Made by a program: the position numbers and the translations under genes. From positions 1 through 41,225 of the forward strand of contig JAFUBM010000018.1 of assembly GCA_017460225.1 (NCBI GenBank): DNA of 41,225 nt, written 5' to 3'. Position 1 is the first letter of the stretch. Every line of letters begins with the position of its first letter. Below the pieces are notes generated by a model. The model was not told the origin of the DNA. It saw nothing but the letters and a program-made list of their open reading frames with translations, and did no database searches. This DNA comes from Candidatus Saccharimonadota bacterium. Its GTDB lineage: Bacteria; Patescibacteriota; Saccharimonadia; Saccharimonadales; Saccharimonadaceae. This document shows positions 33,870 to 41,225 of this stretch, one piece after another.

Positions 33870-35150
33870 ATGAAAGTTAAATCCAAGAAATTATCCGACA
33901 CCCGTGTCGAAATCACGGTTACTCTAGACAAACAAGATCTCGCCACCGCGCGCAAAAAAGCCGTTGACACCCTCATCAAGGAAGTCAAGCTCGAAGGCTT
34001 TCGCAAGGGCAAGGCTCCGCGTGAGCTCGCCGAGAAGGTCTTAAACCCCAACGACGTCGCCAGCCACACTATCGACCTCGCCGTCCGCACTACTGTCCCC
34101 AAGGCTTTTGCCGAAGTCGAGAAGTCTCCCCTCGTCATCCCTCAGGTCAACGTGACCAAATATGTCCCAGACGAGTCCGTAGAATACACCGCTACCGCCG
34201 ACATCCTGCCGGAAGTCAAGCTCGGCGATTACAAACACCTCAAGGTTAAGCGCCCCGAGGTCAAAGTCGCCAAAAAAGACATCGACGAAATCGTCGAAAA
34301 CATCCGCAAGGCCTACGCCGAGAAAAAAGTCGAGAAAAAGCCCGCTGCCTTAGGCGACGAAGTCATCATCGATTTTGTTGGCAAGAAAGACGGTGAGCCT
34401 TTCCAGGGCGGCACCGCCAAAGATTACGCCCTCACTCTTGGCTCTAAGACCTTTATCCCCGGCTTTGAGGAGGGAATCGTTGGCAAATCTTCCGGTGACA
34501 AGTTTGACCTCCCGCTCACTTTCCCTAAAGACTACGCCGAGAAATCCCTCGCCGGCCAAAAGACCGTCTTTGAGGTCCTTGTCAAACAAGTCAACGTCGT
34601 TACCTTGCCCAAGCTCGATGCGGACTTCGCCAAAAAGTGCGGCCCGTTTAAGTCTATGGACGAGCTCCGCGCCGACATCGAGAAAAATCTCGCCGCCCAA
34701 AACGCCGCTCGCCTTAACGAGCAGTATAAGGACGCCCTTGTCGAAGCCCTAGTCAAAGCTTCCAAAGTCTCCGCACCAGACATCCTGATTTCTGACCAGC
34801 TCCGCTTCCTAAAGGACGATATCGCCCGCAATGCCGCCGCCTCCGGCGCCAAGCTCGAGGACTATCTCAAGGCCAACGGTATGACTGAGGAAGAGTGGGA
34901 GAAAGAAGCCCGTTCCGTCGCCGAGAAGCGTGTCAAAGCCTCGCTCGTGCTCCAAGTCCTCGCCAACGAAGCTAAGATTTCCACCTCAGACGACGAAGTC
35001 GCCGCCAAGATTGCCGAGCTCCGCGATGTCTACAAAAAATCCCCCGAAGCTCTGAAAAATCTCAAAGATCCTCGCGTCAAAATGGACGTCAGAAACCGTA
35101 TGACTATCGAAAAGACTCTCGATTATCTTGTCGAGCAGAACAAACAATAG
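33870..35150 (+). CDS. tig: Trigger factor (ribosome-associated chaperone, PPIase)
   Basis: 426 residues. The N-terminal ribosome-binding domain carries the signature GFRKGKAP (residues about 44-51). The FKBP-type PPIase domain covers about 150-235 (GDEVIIDFVGKKDGEPFQGG, FIPGFEEGIVGKSSG). The rest is the long helical C-terminal chaperone arm. An upstream in-frame extension is excluded because ATG 33870 is exactly positioned for leaderless initiation. The gap gene follows with its own promoter. Confidence 0.95.
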   Translation: MKVKSKKLSDTRVEITVTLDKQDLATARKKAVDTLIKEVKLEGFRKGKAPRELAEKVLNPNDVASHTIDLAVRTTVPKAFAEVEKSPLVIPQVNVTKYVPDESVEYTATADILPEVKLGDYKHLKVKRPEVKVAKKDIDEIVENIRKAYAEKKVEKKPAALGDEVIIDFVGKKDGEPFQGGTAKDYALTLGSKTFIPGFEEGIVGKSSGDKFDLPLTFPKDYAEKSLAGQKTVFEVLVKQVNVVTLPKLDADFAKKCGPFKSMDELRADIEKNLAAQNAARLNEQYKDALVEALVKASKVSAPDILISDQLRFLKDDIARNAAASGAKLEDYLKANGMTEEEWEKEARSVAEKRVKASLVLQVLANEAKISTSDDEVAAKIAELRDVYKKSPEALKNLKDPRVKMDVRNRMTIEKTLDYLVEQNKQ

Positions 35151-35160
35151 CTTGTCAAAA

Positions 35161-36213
<1,053 letters not shown>

Positions 36214-36214
<1 letters not shown>

Positions 36215-36657
36215 TGCTCGCTCCTGCTTCCGTCTTTATCGCTTCCGACCATCGTGGCTTTGCGCTTAAAAAGTCCCTAGTCCGCGCTTTTCCGGAGCTC
36301 CAAGACCTCGGGCCGCACAGTTTTGACCCAGAGGATGATTACAACGACGCCGCTCTCGCCGTAGCTAGGGCCGTCCGCGAGACCAGCGGCGCCAGAGGGA
36401 TTCTTCTCTGCGGCTCCGCCATCGGCGTCTCCATCCAGGCTAACCGCATCAAAGGCATCCGCGCCGCCGTCGCGCTCGACCCGCGCGCCGTCCGCCTCTC
36501 CCGCCAGCACAACGATGCCAATGTCCTCTGTCTCTCTGCGGACCGTCTCTCCACCCGCCGTGCCGAGCGGCTTATCAAACTCTTTCTCGACACTCCGTTC
36601 TCTGGCGAAGAACGGCACGTTCGTCGCATTAAACGCCTAGACGAGGAGACCAAATGA
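36214..36657 (+). CDS. rpiB: Ribose-5-phosphate isomerase B
   Basis: 147 residues of the RpiB/LacAB family: FIASDHRGFALKKSL (phosphate loop DH.G), a DYNDAALAVA segment, and ILLCGSAIGVSIQANRIKGIRAA with the catalytic Cys. The family's CGTGIG reads CGSAIG. GTG start overlapping the gap stop (TAGTG). It ends in TGA overlapping the next ATG (ATGA), again showing TGA as a stop. It interconverts ribose 5-phosphate and ribulose 5-phosphate. Confidence 0.9.
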
Positions 36658-37304
36658 GCGAAATCGTCCCCACGATTCTCACCAACGACAAAAACCTCTA
36701 CCGTAAACAATACGAGGATTACTCCAAGTTTACCAAACGCATCCAGGTCGACATCTGCGACGGCACCTTTGCCCCGTCCCAGACCATCGACGTCTCCAAC
36801 TGTTGGTGGCAAGAAGGCTGGGCCGCCATGGATCTCCATATGATGGTGATGAACCCGTCCGCCCATCTCCCCGCCATCCTGAAGATAAAGCCTTCACTCG
36901 TCATCTTCCACGCCGAGTCCAGCGAAAACCTCCTCAGCGTCTTTGCTACGCTTAAGCAAGCCCGCATCAAATGTGGTGTCGCTCTGATGAAGCAGACTTA
37001 CCCTGGCCGCGTCGCGCCTTATCTCCAGGCCGCCGACCATTGTCTAATCTTTGCCGGCACGCTCGGCCAGCAAGGCGGCGAAGCCGATATGATGCAGATA
37101 GAAAAAGTCCCCCTGATCAAAGCCATCGCCCCCAACATCGAGATTGGCTGGGATGGCGGTGCTAATCTGAAGAATGTCCGCGCCCTCGCGCACTCCGGTA
37201 TCGATGTCATCAACGTTGGCTCAGCCATCTCCCGCTCCCCCGAGCCCAACAAAGCCTACACCGAGCTCGTGGCCGACTTAGACAAGGTAGGAGTAGTAAT
37301 CTAA
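36654..37304 (+). CDS. Ribulose-phosphate 3-epimerase-like protein
   Basis: 216 residues with the TIM-barrel layout of Rpe: VPTIL start, QVDICDGTFAPSQTI (compare HIDVMDGxFVPN), MDLHMMVMNP with the second His ligand, and IGWDGGANLKNV with the catalytic Asp. The first metal ligand His is replaced by Gln and the DGG strand has two extra residues. It may still be an epimerase, or act on another sugar phosphate. Adjacent to rpiB and a sugar kinase, it belongs to pentose-phosphate metabolism. 4-nt overlap with rpiB. Confidence 0.75.
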   Translation: MSEIVPTILTNDKNLYRKQYEDYSKFTKRIQVDICDGTFAPSQTIDVSNCWWQEGWAAMDLHMMVMNPSAHLPAILKIKPSLVIFHAESSENLLSVFATLKQARIKCGVALMKQTYPGRVAPYLQAADHCLIFAGTLGQQGGEADMMQIEKVPLIKAIAPNIEIGWDGGANLKNVRALAHSGIDVINVGSAISRSPEPNKAYTELVADLDKVGVVI

Positions 37305-38272
37305 TGGCCCGCATCGTTTCTCTTGGCTCCGCTCTCCAAGACATCTATCTTATCGACCGCGATGATTTTGGCTCTATCGAGTTTGAACACCGTTCAATGT
37401 TCAAGACTCTAGAGATTGGCAGCAAGTTTGACATCGACAAGCTAGACTTTTTCGTTGGTGGCGGCGGGACCAACTCCGCCGTGACTTTTGCCAAATCCGG
37501 CCACGAAGTCATCTACCTCGGCAATCTCGGTCACGACCCCGCGGGGGAAGCCATCTTAGCTCTCCTAGACCGCGAGGGCATCGACACTAGTTTTATCTCT
37601 TACCCCCGCGCAGGCAAGACCGGTGTTTCCGTCATCCTCCTAGACAGCAAGTCTGGCGAGCGCACCGTCCTGACGTTCCGCGGCGCTTCCTCTAAGTTTG
37701 ACAACCTCAAGCCCGGCGACTTAGACCTTATCTCCCCGGACTGGCTCTACGTTACCACCCTTCGTGGCGATATGGGTACGCTCCTCGCGTTTTTTGAGCG
37801 CGCCAAACGTCTCCATACCAGAATTATGTTTAACCCCGGCGTCCTTGAGCTAGCCAACTCTAAACAGCTCCTCGGCCTCCTAGAAGATATCGACGTCCTT
37901 CTTCTAAACAAACAGGAAGCCTCCCAGCTCGTCCCCGGCAACACCCTCTCTGAGCTGCTCACCCATCTCCGCGGCTACGCCCAGACCATCATCCTTACCG
38001 ACGGCTCGATGGGCGGCATCGCCACCGACGGCGACAAGACCTACCGTTTCGGTATCTACGAAGACGTCAAGGTCAAAGACACTACCGGCGCCGGCGACGC
38101 TTTTGGTTCCGGCTTCCTAGCGGCCTACGCCTCCGGCTGGAGTCTACGCCAATCCCTCGTCTTTGCTAGCGCCAACTCCACCTCCGTCGTCCAGCAGCGC
38201 GGCGCCAAAAACGGCTTGATTTCCCTCGATACTCCGCTCCACCCCATGCCGATTCAACTCGTAAAATCATAA
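37304..38272 (+). CDS. PfkB-family carbohydrate kinase
   Basis: 322 residues of the ribokinase fold: GGGGTNSAVTFAKSGHEVIYLGNLGHD near the N-terminus (PfkB signature 1 region), VTTLRG strand, LLLNKQEASQLV, ILTDGSMGG and the signature DTTGAGDAFGSGFLAAYASG with the catalytic base Asp. Substrate is a sugar or nucleoside; ribose or adenosine cannot be told apart by eye. One-base overlap with the epimerase-like gene. Followed by AAAGGAG and the LOG gene 9 nt later. Confidence 0.88.
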   Translation: MARIVSLGSALQDIYLIDRDDFGSIEFEHRSMFKTLEIGSKFDIDKLDFFVGGGGTNSAVTFAKSGHEVIYLGNLGHDPAGEAILALLDREGIDTSFISYPRAGKTGVSVILLDSKSGERTVLTFRGASSKFDNLKPGDLDLISPDWLYVTTLRGDMGTLLAFFERAKRLHTRIMFNPGVLELANSKQLLGLLEDIDVLLLNKQEASQLVPGNTLSELLTHLRGYAQTIILTDGSMGGIATDGDKTYRFGIYEDVKVKDTTGAGDAFGSGFLAAYASGWSLRQSLVFASANSTSVVQQRGAKNGLISLDTPLHPMPIQLVKS

Positions 38273-38281
38273 AGGAGACTT

Positions 38282-39022
38282 ATGGAAGAAATTTCAGAAA
38301 TCAAACGGTTCCAAGAAGACAGCCTACGTGAGCTCGAGTCTGCAGACTTTGACCGCGCCCAGGCCTACGCCAAGGATCTGCTCAACGGCCTCAAGATTGT
38401 CCGGACATACCCTCAGGGTGTCACCGTTTTTGGCTCTGCCCGCCTGAAAGAGACCAACAAATACTACAAGGCAGCACGCCAGCTCGGCGCTCTCCTCGCG
38501 GAGAACGGCCACGCCGTGATTACCGGCGGCGGCCCCGGGATTATGGAAGCGGCGAACCGCGGCGCATTTGAGTATGGCGGCCGCTCTATCGGCCTCAACA
38601 TCACTCTCCGCGACGAACAACACCCCAATCCTTACTTGACCGATATGCTCCAGTTTGAGTACTTTTTTGCCCGCAAAGTTATGCTCGCTATGAGCGCCAA
38701 AGTCTACGTCTTCTTCCCGGGCGGCTTCGGCACGATGGACGAGTTCTCCGAGATTCTAATTCTTATGCAAGAGGGGAAGATGCCCAAGATGCCGATGTTT
38801 CTCTTCGGCAAATCTTTCTGGAAGCCTCTCGACCGTTTCTACGCTACCAAGATGACCGCGCTGAAGACCATCAATCCTCCGGATCGCCACATCTACAAAC
38901 TCACTGATTCCGTCGAGGAAGTCGTCGCCGCTGCCAACAAAATTGGCCACCCCAAGATTAAGACCAACTATTACGACGGCTTTTCCAAGGCCCAGAACTT
39001 CCAACGCCACTCGACAGATTAG
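38282..39022 (+). CDS. LOG family protein (TIGR00730-type)
   Basis: 246 residues. The family motifs GGGPGIMEAANRGAFE and PGGFGTMDEFSEI are complete; together they bind a nucleoside 5'-monophosphate and hydrolyse it to base plus ribose 5-phosphate in characterised members. The VTVFGSARL strand opens the Rossmann fold. This type is common in bacteria and often misnamed lysine decarboxylase. AAAGGAG lies about 6 nt upstream. Production of ribose 5-phosphate would feed rpiB next door. Confidence 0.88.
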   Translation: MEEISEIKRFQEDSLRELESADFDRAQAYAKDLLNGLKIVRTYPQGVTVFGSARLKETNKYYKAARQLGALLAENGHAVITGGGPGIMEAANRGAFEYGGRSIGLNITLRDEQHPNPYLTDMLQFEYFFARKVMLAMSAKVYVFFPGGFGTMDEFSEILILMQEGKMPKMPMFLFGKSFWKPLDRFYATKMTALKTINPPDRHIYKLTDSVEEVVAAANKIGHPKIKTNYYDGFSKAQNFQRHSTD

Positions 39023-39040
39023 CCCTCCTGCGCTACTATA

Positions 39041-39046
39041 TATAAT
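39041..39046 (+). promoter_or_regulatory. -10 region of iscS-iscU
   Basis: TATAAT lies in an alternating AT tract 4 nt before ATG 39051; several overlapping hexamers are possible, so the start is leaderless or nearly so. Confidence 0.5.
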
Positions 39047-39050
39047 ATAT

Positions 39051-40244
39051 ATGGTGTATTTAGACGCTTCCGCTACCAACCCTCTTTTACCAGAAGTTCG
39101 TGACGCTATGTTAGAAGTTATGGACTTGTCCGTCAAAGGCGAGCTTGGCAACCCCTCTTCACTTCACTCTACCGGCTCTCGCGGGCGCGACTTGCTCGCC
39201 GCCGCGCGCGAAAGTGTTGCGGAGCTGATTGGCGCTTCGTCCGAGGAGATTCTGTTTACCTCCGGCGGGTCGGAGAGCAACAACACCGTCCTTCACACTT
39301 TTACCGGCTGCCCGCTCTTTGTCTCCGCTATCGAACACCCTTCCGTCCTTGAGCCGGCCAAGCTCTATGGCTCGCCCTGCTGGGAAATCCCTGTCGATAG
39401 GCAGGGGATTATCAACCTTTCCGCCCTCGAGACTCAGCTCCGCCGCACTCTCAAACATTCTCCGCAGGAGCGCCTGCTCGTCTCCGTTATGACCGCCAAC
39501 AACGAGACCGGCTCGCTTCAGCCGCTCGCCGCGCTCTCCGCTCTACTCCAGACTCTCCGCGCCGACTTTCCCAAAGCTCAGCTTTTCTTCCATACCGACG
39601 CCACGCAAGCCATCGGCAAAATCCCCGTCAACGTCCAAAAACTCGGTGTCGACTACCTGACCTTTTCTTCGCACAAGCTTGGCGGCCCGGTCGGCATCGG
39701 GGCTCTCTACGTCCGCCAAGGCTCGCCTTTTAAGCCCCTCATCCTCGGCGGCGCACAGGAAGGGAAGCGCCGTGCCGGCACCTCCAACGCCGTCCTCGCC
39801 ACTGGCTTTGCTACTGCCGCCAAAATCGCTAAAACCACTCCAGCAAAATATCAAAAAATAGCTGAACTACGAGATTACCTCGCCTCCGAAATAAAAAAGA
39901 GAATAAAAACAGCAACACTAGTTTGCGGGGACCGCAAGCAACTAGTGTTGCCGAATATCCTCAACGTCAGCTTCCCTGGGGCCGAGGGTGAGTCCACCCA
40001 GCTTTATCTCGATCTTGCCGGTATCGAAGTCTCCACCGGCTCCGCCTGTGCTTCCGGAGATATTCGCCCGAGCCATGTCTTGATGGCGATGTTTGGTGAC
40101 GCCGAAGTTGCGCACAACTCTGTCCGCTTCTCGCTCAACCTAAAGACCAAGAAGCAGGATATAGATTATCTCCTCAAGACCCTTCCGCCCATCATCGAAA
40201 GACTCCAAAAACTCTCAACCATTAACCTAAAGGAATCAGTATGA
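39051..40244 (+). CDS. iscS: Cysteine desulfurase (IscS/NifS type)
   Basis: 397 residues. YLDASATNPLLPEV start, GNPSSLHSTG, FTSGGSESNN, the HTDATQA Asp region, PLP lysine Lys209 in SSHKLGGPVGIGAL, and the active-site Cys333 in STGSACASG. It moves sulfur from cysteine to the scaffold IscU, whose gene overlaps its TGA stop (ATGA). Around residues 265-300 the DNA is AT-richer than its surroundings and contains a long hairpin (39912-39951). Start chosen at ATG 39051 because upstream codons overlap the LOG gene. Confidence 0.93.
   Translation: MVYLDASATNPLLPEVRDAMLEVMDLSVKGELGNPSSLHSTGSRGRDLLAAARESVAELIGASSEEILFTSGGSESNNTVLHTFTGCPLFVSAIEHPSVLEPAKLYGSPCWEIPVDRQGIINLSALETQLRRTLKHSPQERLLVSVMTANNETGSLQPLAALSALLQTLRADFPKAQLFFHTDATQAIGKIPVNVQKLGVDYLTFSSHKLGGPVGIGALYVRQGSPFKPLILGGAQEGKRRAGTSNAVLATGFATAAKIAKTTPAKYQKIAELRDYLASEIKKRIKTATLVCGDRKQLVLPNILNVSFPGAEGESTQLYLDLAGIEVSTGSACASGDIRPSHVLMAMFGDAEVAHNSVRFSLNLKTKKQDIDYLLKTLPPIIERLQKLSTINLKESV
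39912..39951 (+). repeat. 17-bp-stem hairpin inside iscS
   Basis: GCAACACTAGT (39912-39922)/ACTAGTGTTGC (39941-39951) plus TTGCGG/CCGCAA, loop GGA and a 3-nt bulge on the 3' side. It lies within the coding sequence for TLVCGDRKQLVL. Confidence 0.6.
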
Positions 40245-40720
40245 AACAATCCACCGCCAAATCTTGCCAGAAATCTCCCCTAGAGCAATCTTGGGCCTAC
40301 ACCGACATCGTCAAAGACCACTTTCTCAACCCCCGCAACTTTCTCATGGGTGACGAGACCAAGTTCCCCGCCGACGGGGAAGGACTTGTTGGTAATCCTT
40401 ACTGTGGGGACCAGATGCTGGTCAAGATTCAAGTCTCTACCCGGAAAAATCCCGAAACCGGTAAAAGGGAAGAGTATATTAAAGATATCGGCTGGAAGAC
40501 CTACGGCTGTGCCAGCGCCATCGCCAGCACCTCCGCGCTCTCCGAGCTCGCCAAAGGCCGCTCGCTTAGCGCCGCCGGCGACATCTCCGCGGAGGAGATT
40601 TGCGCTTTCCTTGGCGGCCTGCCCAAGCACAAGTTCCACTGCTCCGTCCTCGGCCACGAAGCCCTTAAGAATGCCATCGCGGATTATCAAAACCACAAAA
40701 ATCTAAAAAATCAACCCTAG
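40241..40720 (+). CDS. iscU: Iron-sulfur cluster scaffold IscU/NifU N-terminal type
   Basis: 159 residues with the three cluster-ligand cysteines: Cys55 in GNPYCGDQM, Cys90 in TYGCASAIASTSALSEL and Cys134 in FHCSVLGHEAL. The Asp after the first Cys is kept. It is SufU-like in having extra residues between the first two motifs. It works with IscS from the same operon; the two overlap by 4 nt. Its stop codon overlaps the -35 of the next transcription unit. Confidence 0.93.
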   Translation: MKQSTAKSCQKSPLEQSWAYTDIVKDHFLNPRNFLMGDETKFPADGEGLVGNPYCGDQMLVKIQVSTRKNPETGKREEYIKDIGWKTYGCASAIASTSALSELAKGRSLSAAGDISAEEICAFLGGLPKHKFHCSVLGHEALKNAIADYQNHKNLKNQP

Positions 40721-40746
40721 ACAAAAGCGTTTTGGCGCGATACAAT
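40718..40746 (+). promoter_or_regulatory. Promoter of the predicted non-coding RNA
   Basis: TAGACA (40718-40723), 17 nt, TACAAT (40741-40746). Predicted +1 is G40753, the first base of the closing helix of the RNA. Confidence 0.7.
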
Positions 40747-40752
40747 GGTCTT

Positions 40753-40916
40753 GCAATAGTCAATAATCACCATTCTAGTTTACTAGAATAGAAAATTACA
40801 ATAAGAACGCTGCGGTGAAAAAATGTCCTTGACTGGCATCACGAGTTGACAGTAAGGCGCTTTTTCACCAAGGTGATCTTATTGGCTATTGCACCCTCGT
40901 GGTGCCAGTTTTGTTT
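40753..40916 (+). ncRNA. Structured non-coding RNA candidate, family unknown
   Basis: Closing helix: 40753-40766 pairs with 40879-40892 (14 bp, one G-T), then TCACC/GGTGA extends it after a 2-nt bulge. Inside: hairpin ATTCTAG-TTTA-CTAGAAT (40772-40789), a 24-nt A-rich linker, and a long arm GGTGAAAAA (40814-40822)/TTTTTCACC (40861-40869) topped by CCTTGACTG/CAGTAAGG with a 14-nt loop. A terminator-like hairpin and T-rich tract close it. Long hairpin with a large asymmetric bubble loosely recalls 6S RNA, but no conserved sequence proves it. SRP RNA, tmRNA and RNase P motifs were not found. Confidence 0.6.
40891..40916 (+). terminator. Terminator-like hairpin ending the RNA
   Basis: GCACC-CTCGT-GGTGC (40891-40905) followed by CAGTTTTGTTTT. 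The stem is short; CACCCTC (40892-40898) can instead pair with GAGGGTG at 40935-40941. Confidence 0.5.
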
Positions 40917-40926
40917 TAGGATAAAA

Positions 40927-40963
40927 CCTACCTTGAGGGTGTAAAAACCATAAGAGAGGTAGG
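40927..40963 (+). promoter_or_regulatory. Hairpin covering the Shine-Dalgarno of the last gene
   Basis: CCTACCT (40927-40933) pairs perfectly with AGGTAGG (40957-40963), which includes the purine-rich tract before ATG 40968. Its loop holds GAGGGTG, complementary to 40892-40898, so the two pairings could influence each other. Translation control is inferred. Confidence 0.4.
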
Positions 40964-40967
40964 AAAA

Positions 40968-41225
40968 ATGCAAGACAAGAATCAAAAACTCAACGTCCGA
41001 GGTCTAGCTCGGAAGTCCTTCTATTGTTCACTTTCTTGCCTAGCGGTCTTCCTCCTCTCTTTTCTGATTGTTCCATATATCATGGCCGAGGCCCACGCCG
41101 AGACCACATCCGCTAGCGTAGACTGGAGCTCCGTCCAGATCACGCTCAACACTAACGACACCGGCTCGGACGGCACATCCGGAGATGTAGAGTTCTCTAC
41201 CCTTTCTCCTACCGCCAACAATCTC
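40968..41225 (+). CDS. Secreted surface protein, N-terminal part (runs off the window)
   Basis: 86 codons to the window edge, open throughout. MQDKNQKLNVRGLARKSF is followed by a hydrophobic helix (about residues 20-40: SLSCLAVFLLSFLIVPYIM) and AEAHAET, a signal peptide with cleavage near residue 48. The mature start (TSASVDWSSVQITLNTNDTG) is Ser/Thr/Asp-rich like the other surface proteins here. A TAGGA-like Shine-Dalgarno sits in a hairpin. Family cannot be judged from this part. Confidence 0.7.
   Translation, partial: MQDKNQKLNVRGLARKSFYCSLSCLAVFLLSFLIVPYIMAEAHAETTSASVDWSSVQITLNTNDTGSDGTSGDVEFSTLSPTANNL

Noticed and set aside
40753-40892. SRP RNA or RNase P RNA
   Set aside because: The SRP apical GGAAGGAAGCAGCC-like loop and the RNase P conserved blocks are absent; the length is too short for RNase P.

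Overview
This 41.2 kb window looks like a chromosome segment of a small-genome bacterium of the Patescibacteria/CPR, most likely Candidatus Saccharibacteria (TM7). That placement is an inference from gene content and style. Genes are packed with stop/start overlaps (TAATG, ATGA, TAGTG). Codons end strongly in C. TGA is a normal stop, as the ATGA overlaps show, which argues against Gracilibacteria and Absconditabacteria. The coding set is housekeeping plus secreted or surface proteins. No phage, IS element or CRISPR array was seen.

Layout. 1-158 is the 3' half of a tRNA-Thr-like gene preceded by what looks like an intervening sequence. 181-2383 is queA-tgt (queuosine). 2419-4443 holds a VanZ-like protein (-), an unusual tRNA-Thr(UGU), rpmG, a sortase-like protein and a degenerate ATPase-fold protein (-). 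4525-7469 holds tRNA-Gln(CUG), an alpha-glucan phosphorylase, a P-loop kinase-like protein and a YgjP-type metallopeptidase. 7505-10029 is secE-nusG-rplK plus a separately promoted rplA with a probable L1 control site. 10058-12901 holds a secreted HNH nuclease and smpB-xthA-(YjeF-like). 12932-14624 holds a CDP-alcohol phosphotransferase-like protein (-) and metK. 14630-19484 is a two-gene minus-strand unit for a membrane protein and a 1372-residue surface protein. 19656-20526 holds a lone MazF-like toxin (-) and a lone rpsJ. 20595-25749 is a cell-wall operon: MurF-like ligase, alpha/beta hydrolase, DegT-type aminotransferase and two FemAB-type transferases. 25787-29775 holds a small membrane protein carrying a 183-bp palindrome, then two ABC exporter subunits; the first is cut by an in-frame TGA exactly at the second Gly of its LSGGQ motif. 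29841-33847 holds a surface protein ending in APNTG, tdk-tmk and an FAD-linked oxidase. 33870-38272 holds trigger factor, gap, rpiB, an rpe-like gene and a pfkB-type kinase. 38282-40720 holds a LOG-family protein and iscS-iscU. 40753-about 40916 is a predicted structured non-coding RNA, and 40968 to the end is a truncated surface-protein gene.

Expression signals are unusually readable. Most promoters carry an extended -10 (TGCTAnnnT). Eleven genes have the -10 hexamer exactly 6 nt before the ATG, so the A of ATG is the predicted +1 and the mRNA is leaderless. Operon-internal and ribosomal genes use Shine-Dalgarno sites or stop/start overlaps instead.

The observations most worth following are: (1) the leaderless promoter grammar; (2) a tRNA-Thr(UGU) lacking the TPsiC sequence and G18, in the same window as two FemAB-family transferases, which recalls dedicated peptidoglycan tRNAs; (3) the predicted non-coding RNA whose predicted 5' end starts its own closing helix; (4) palindromic segments inside coding genes, including an exactly 33-codon insert in xthA; and (5) the TGA in the ABC signature motif. 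All are read by eye; no alignment, folding or database search was run.
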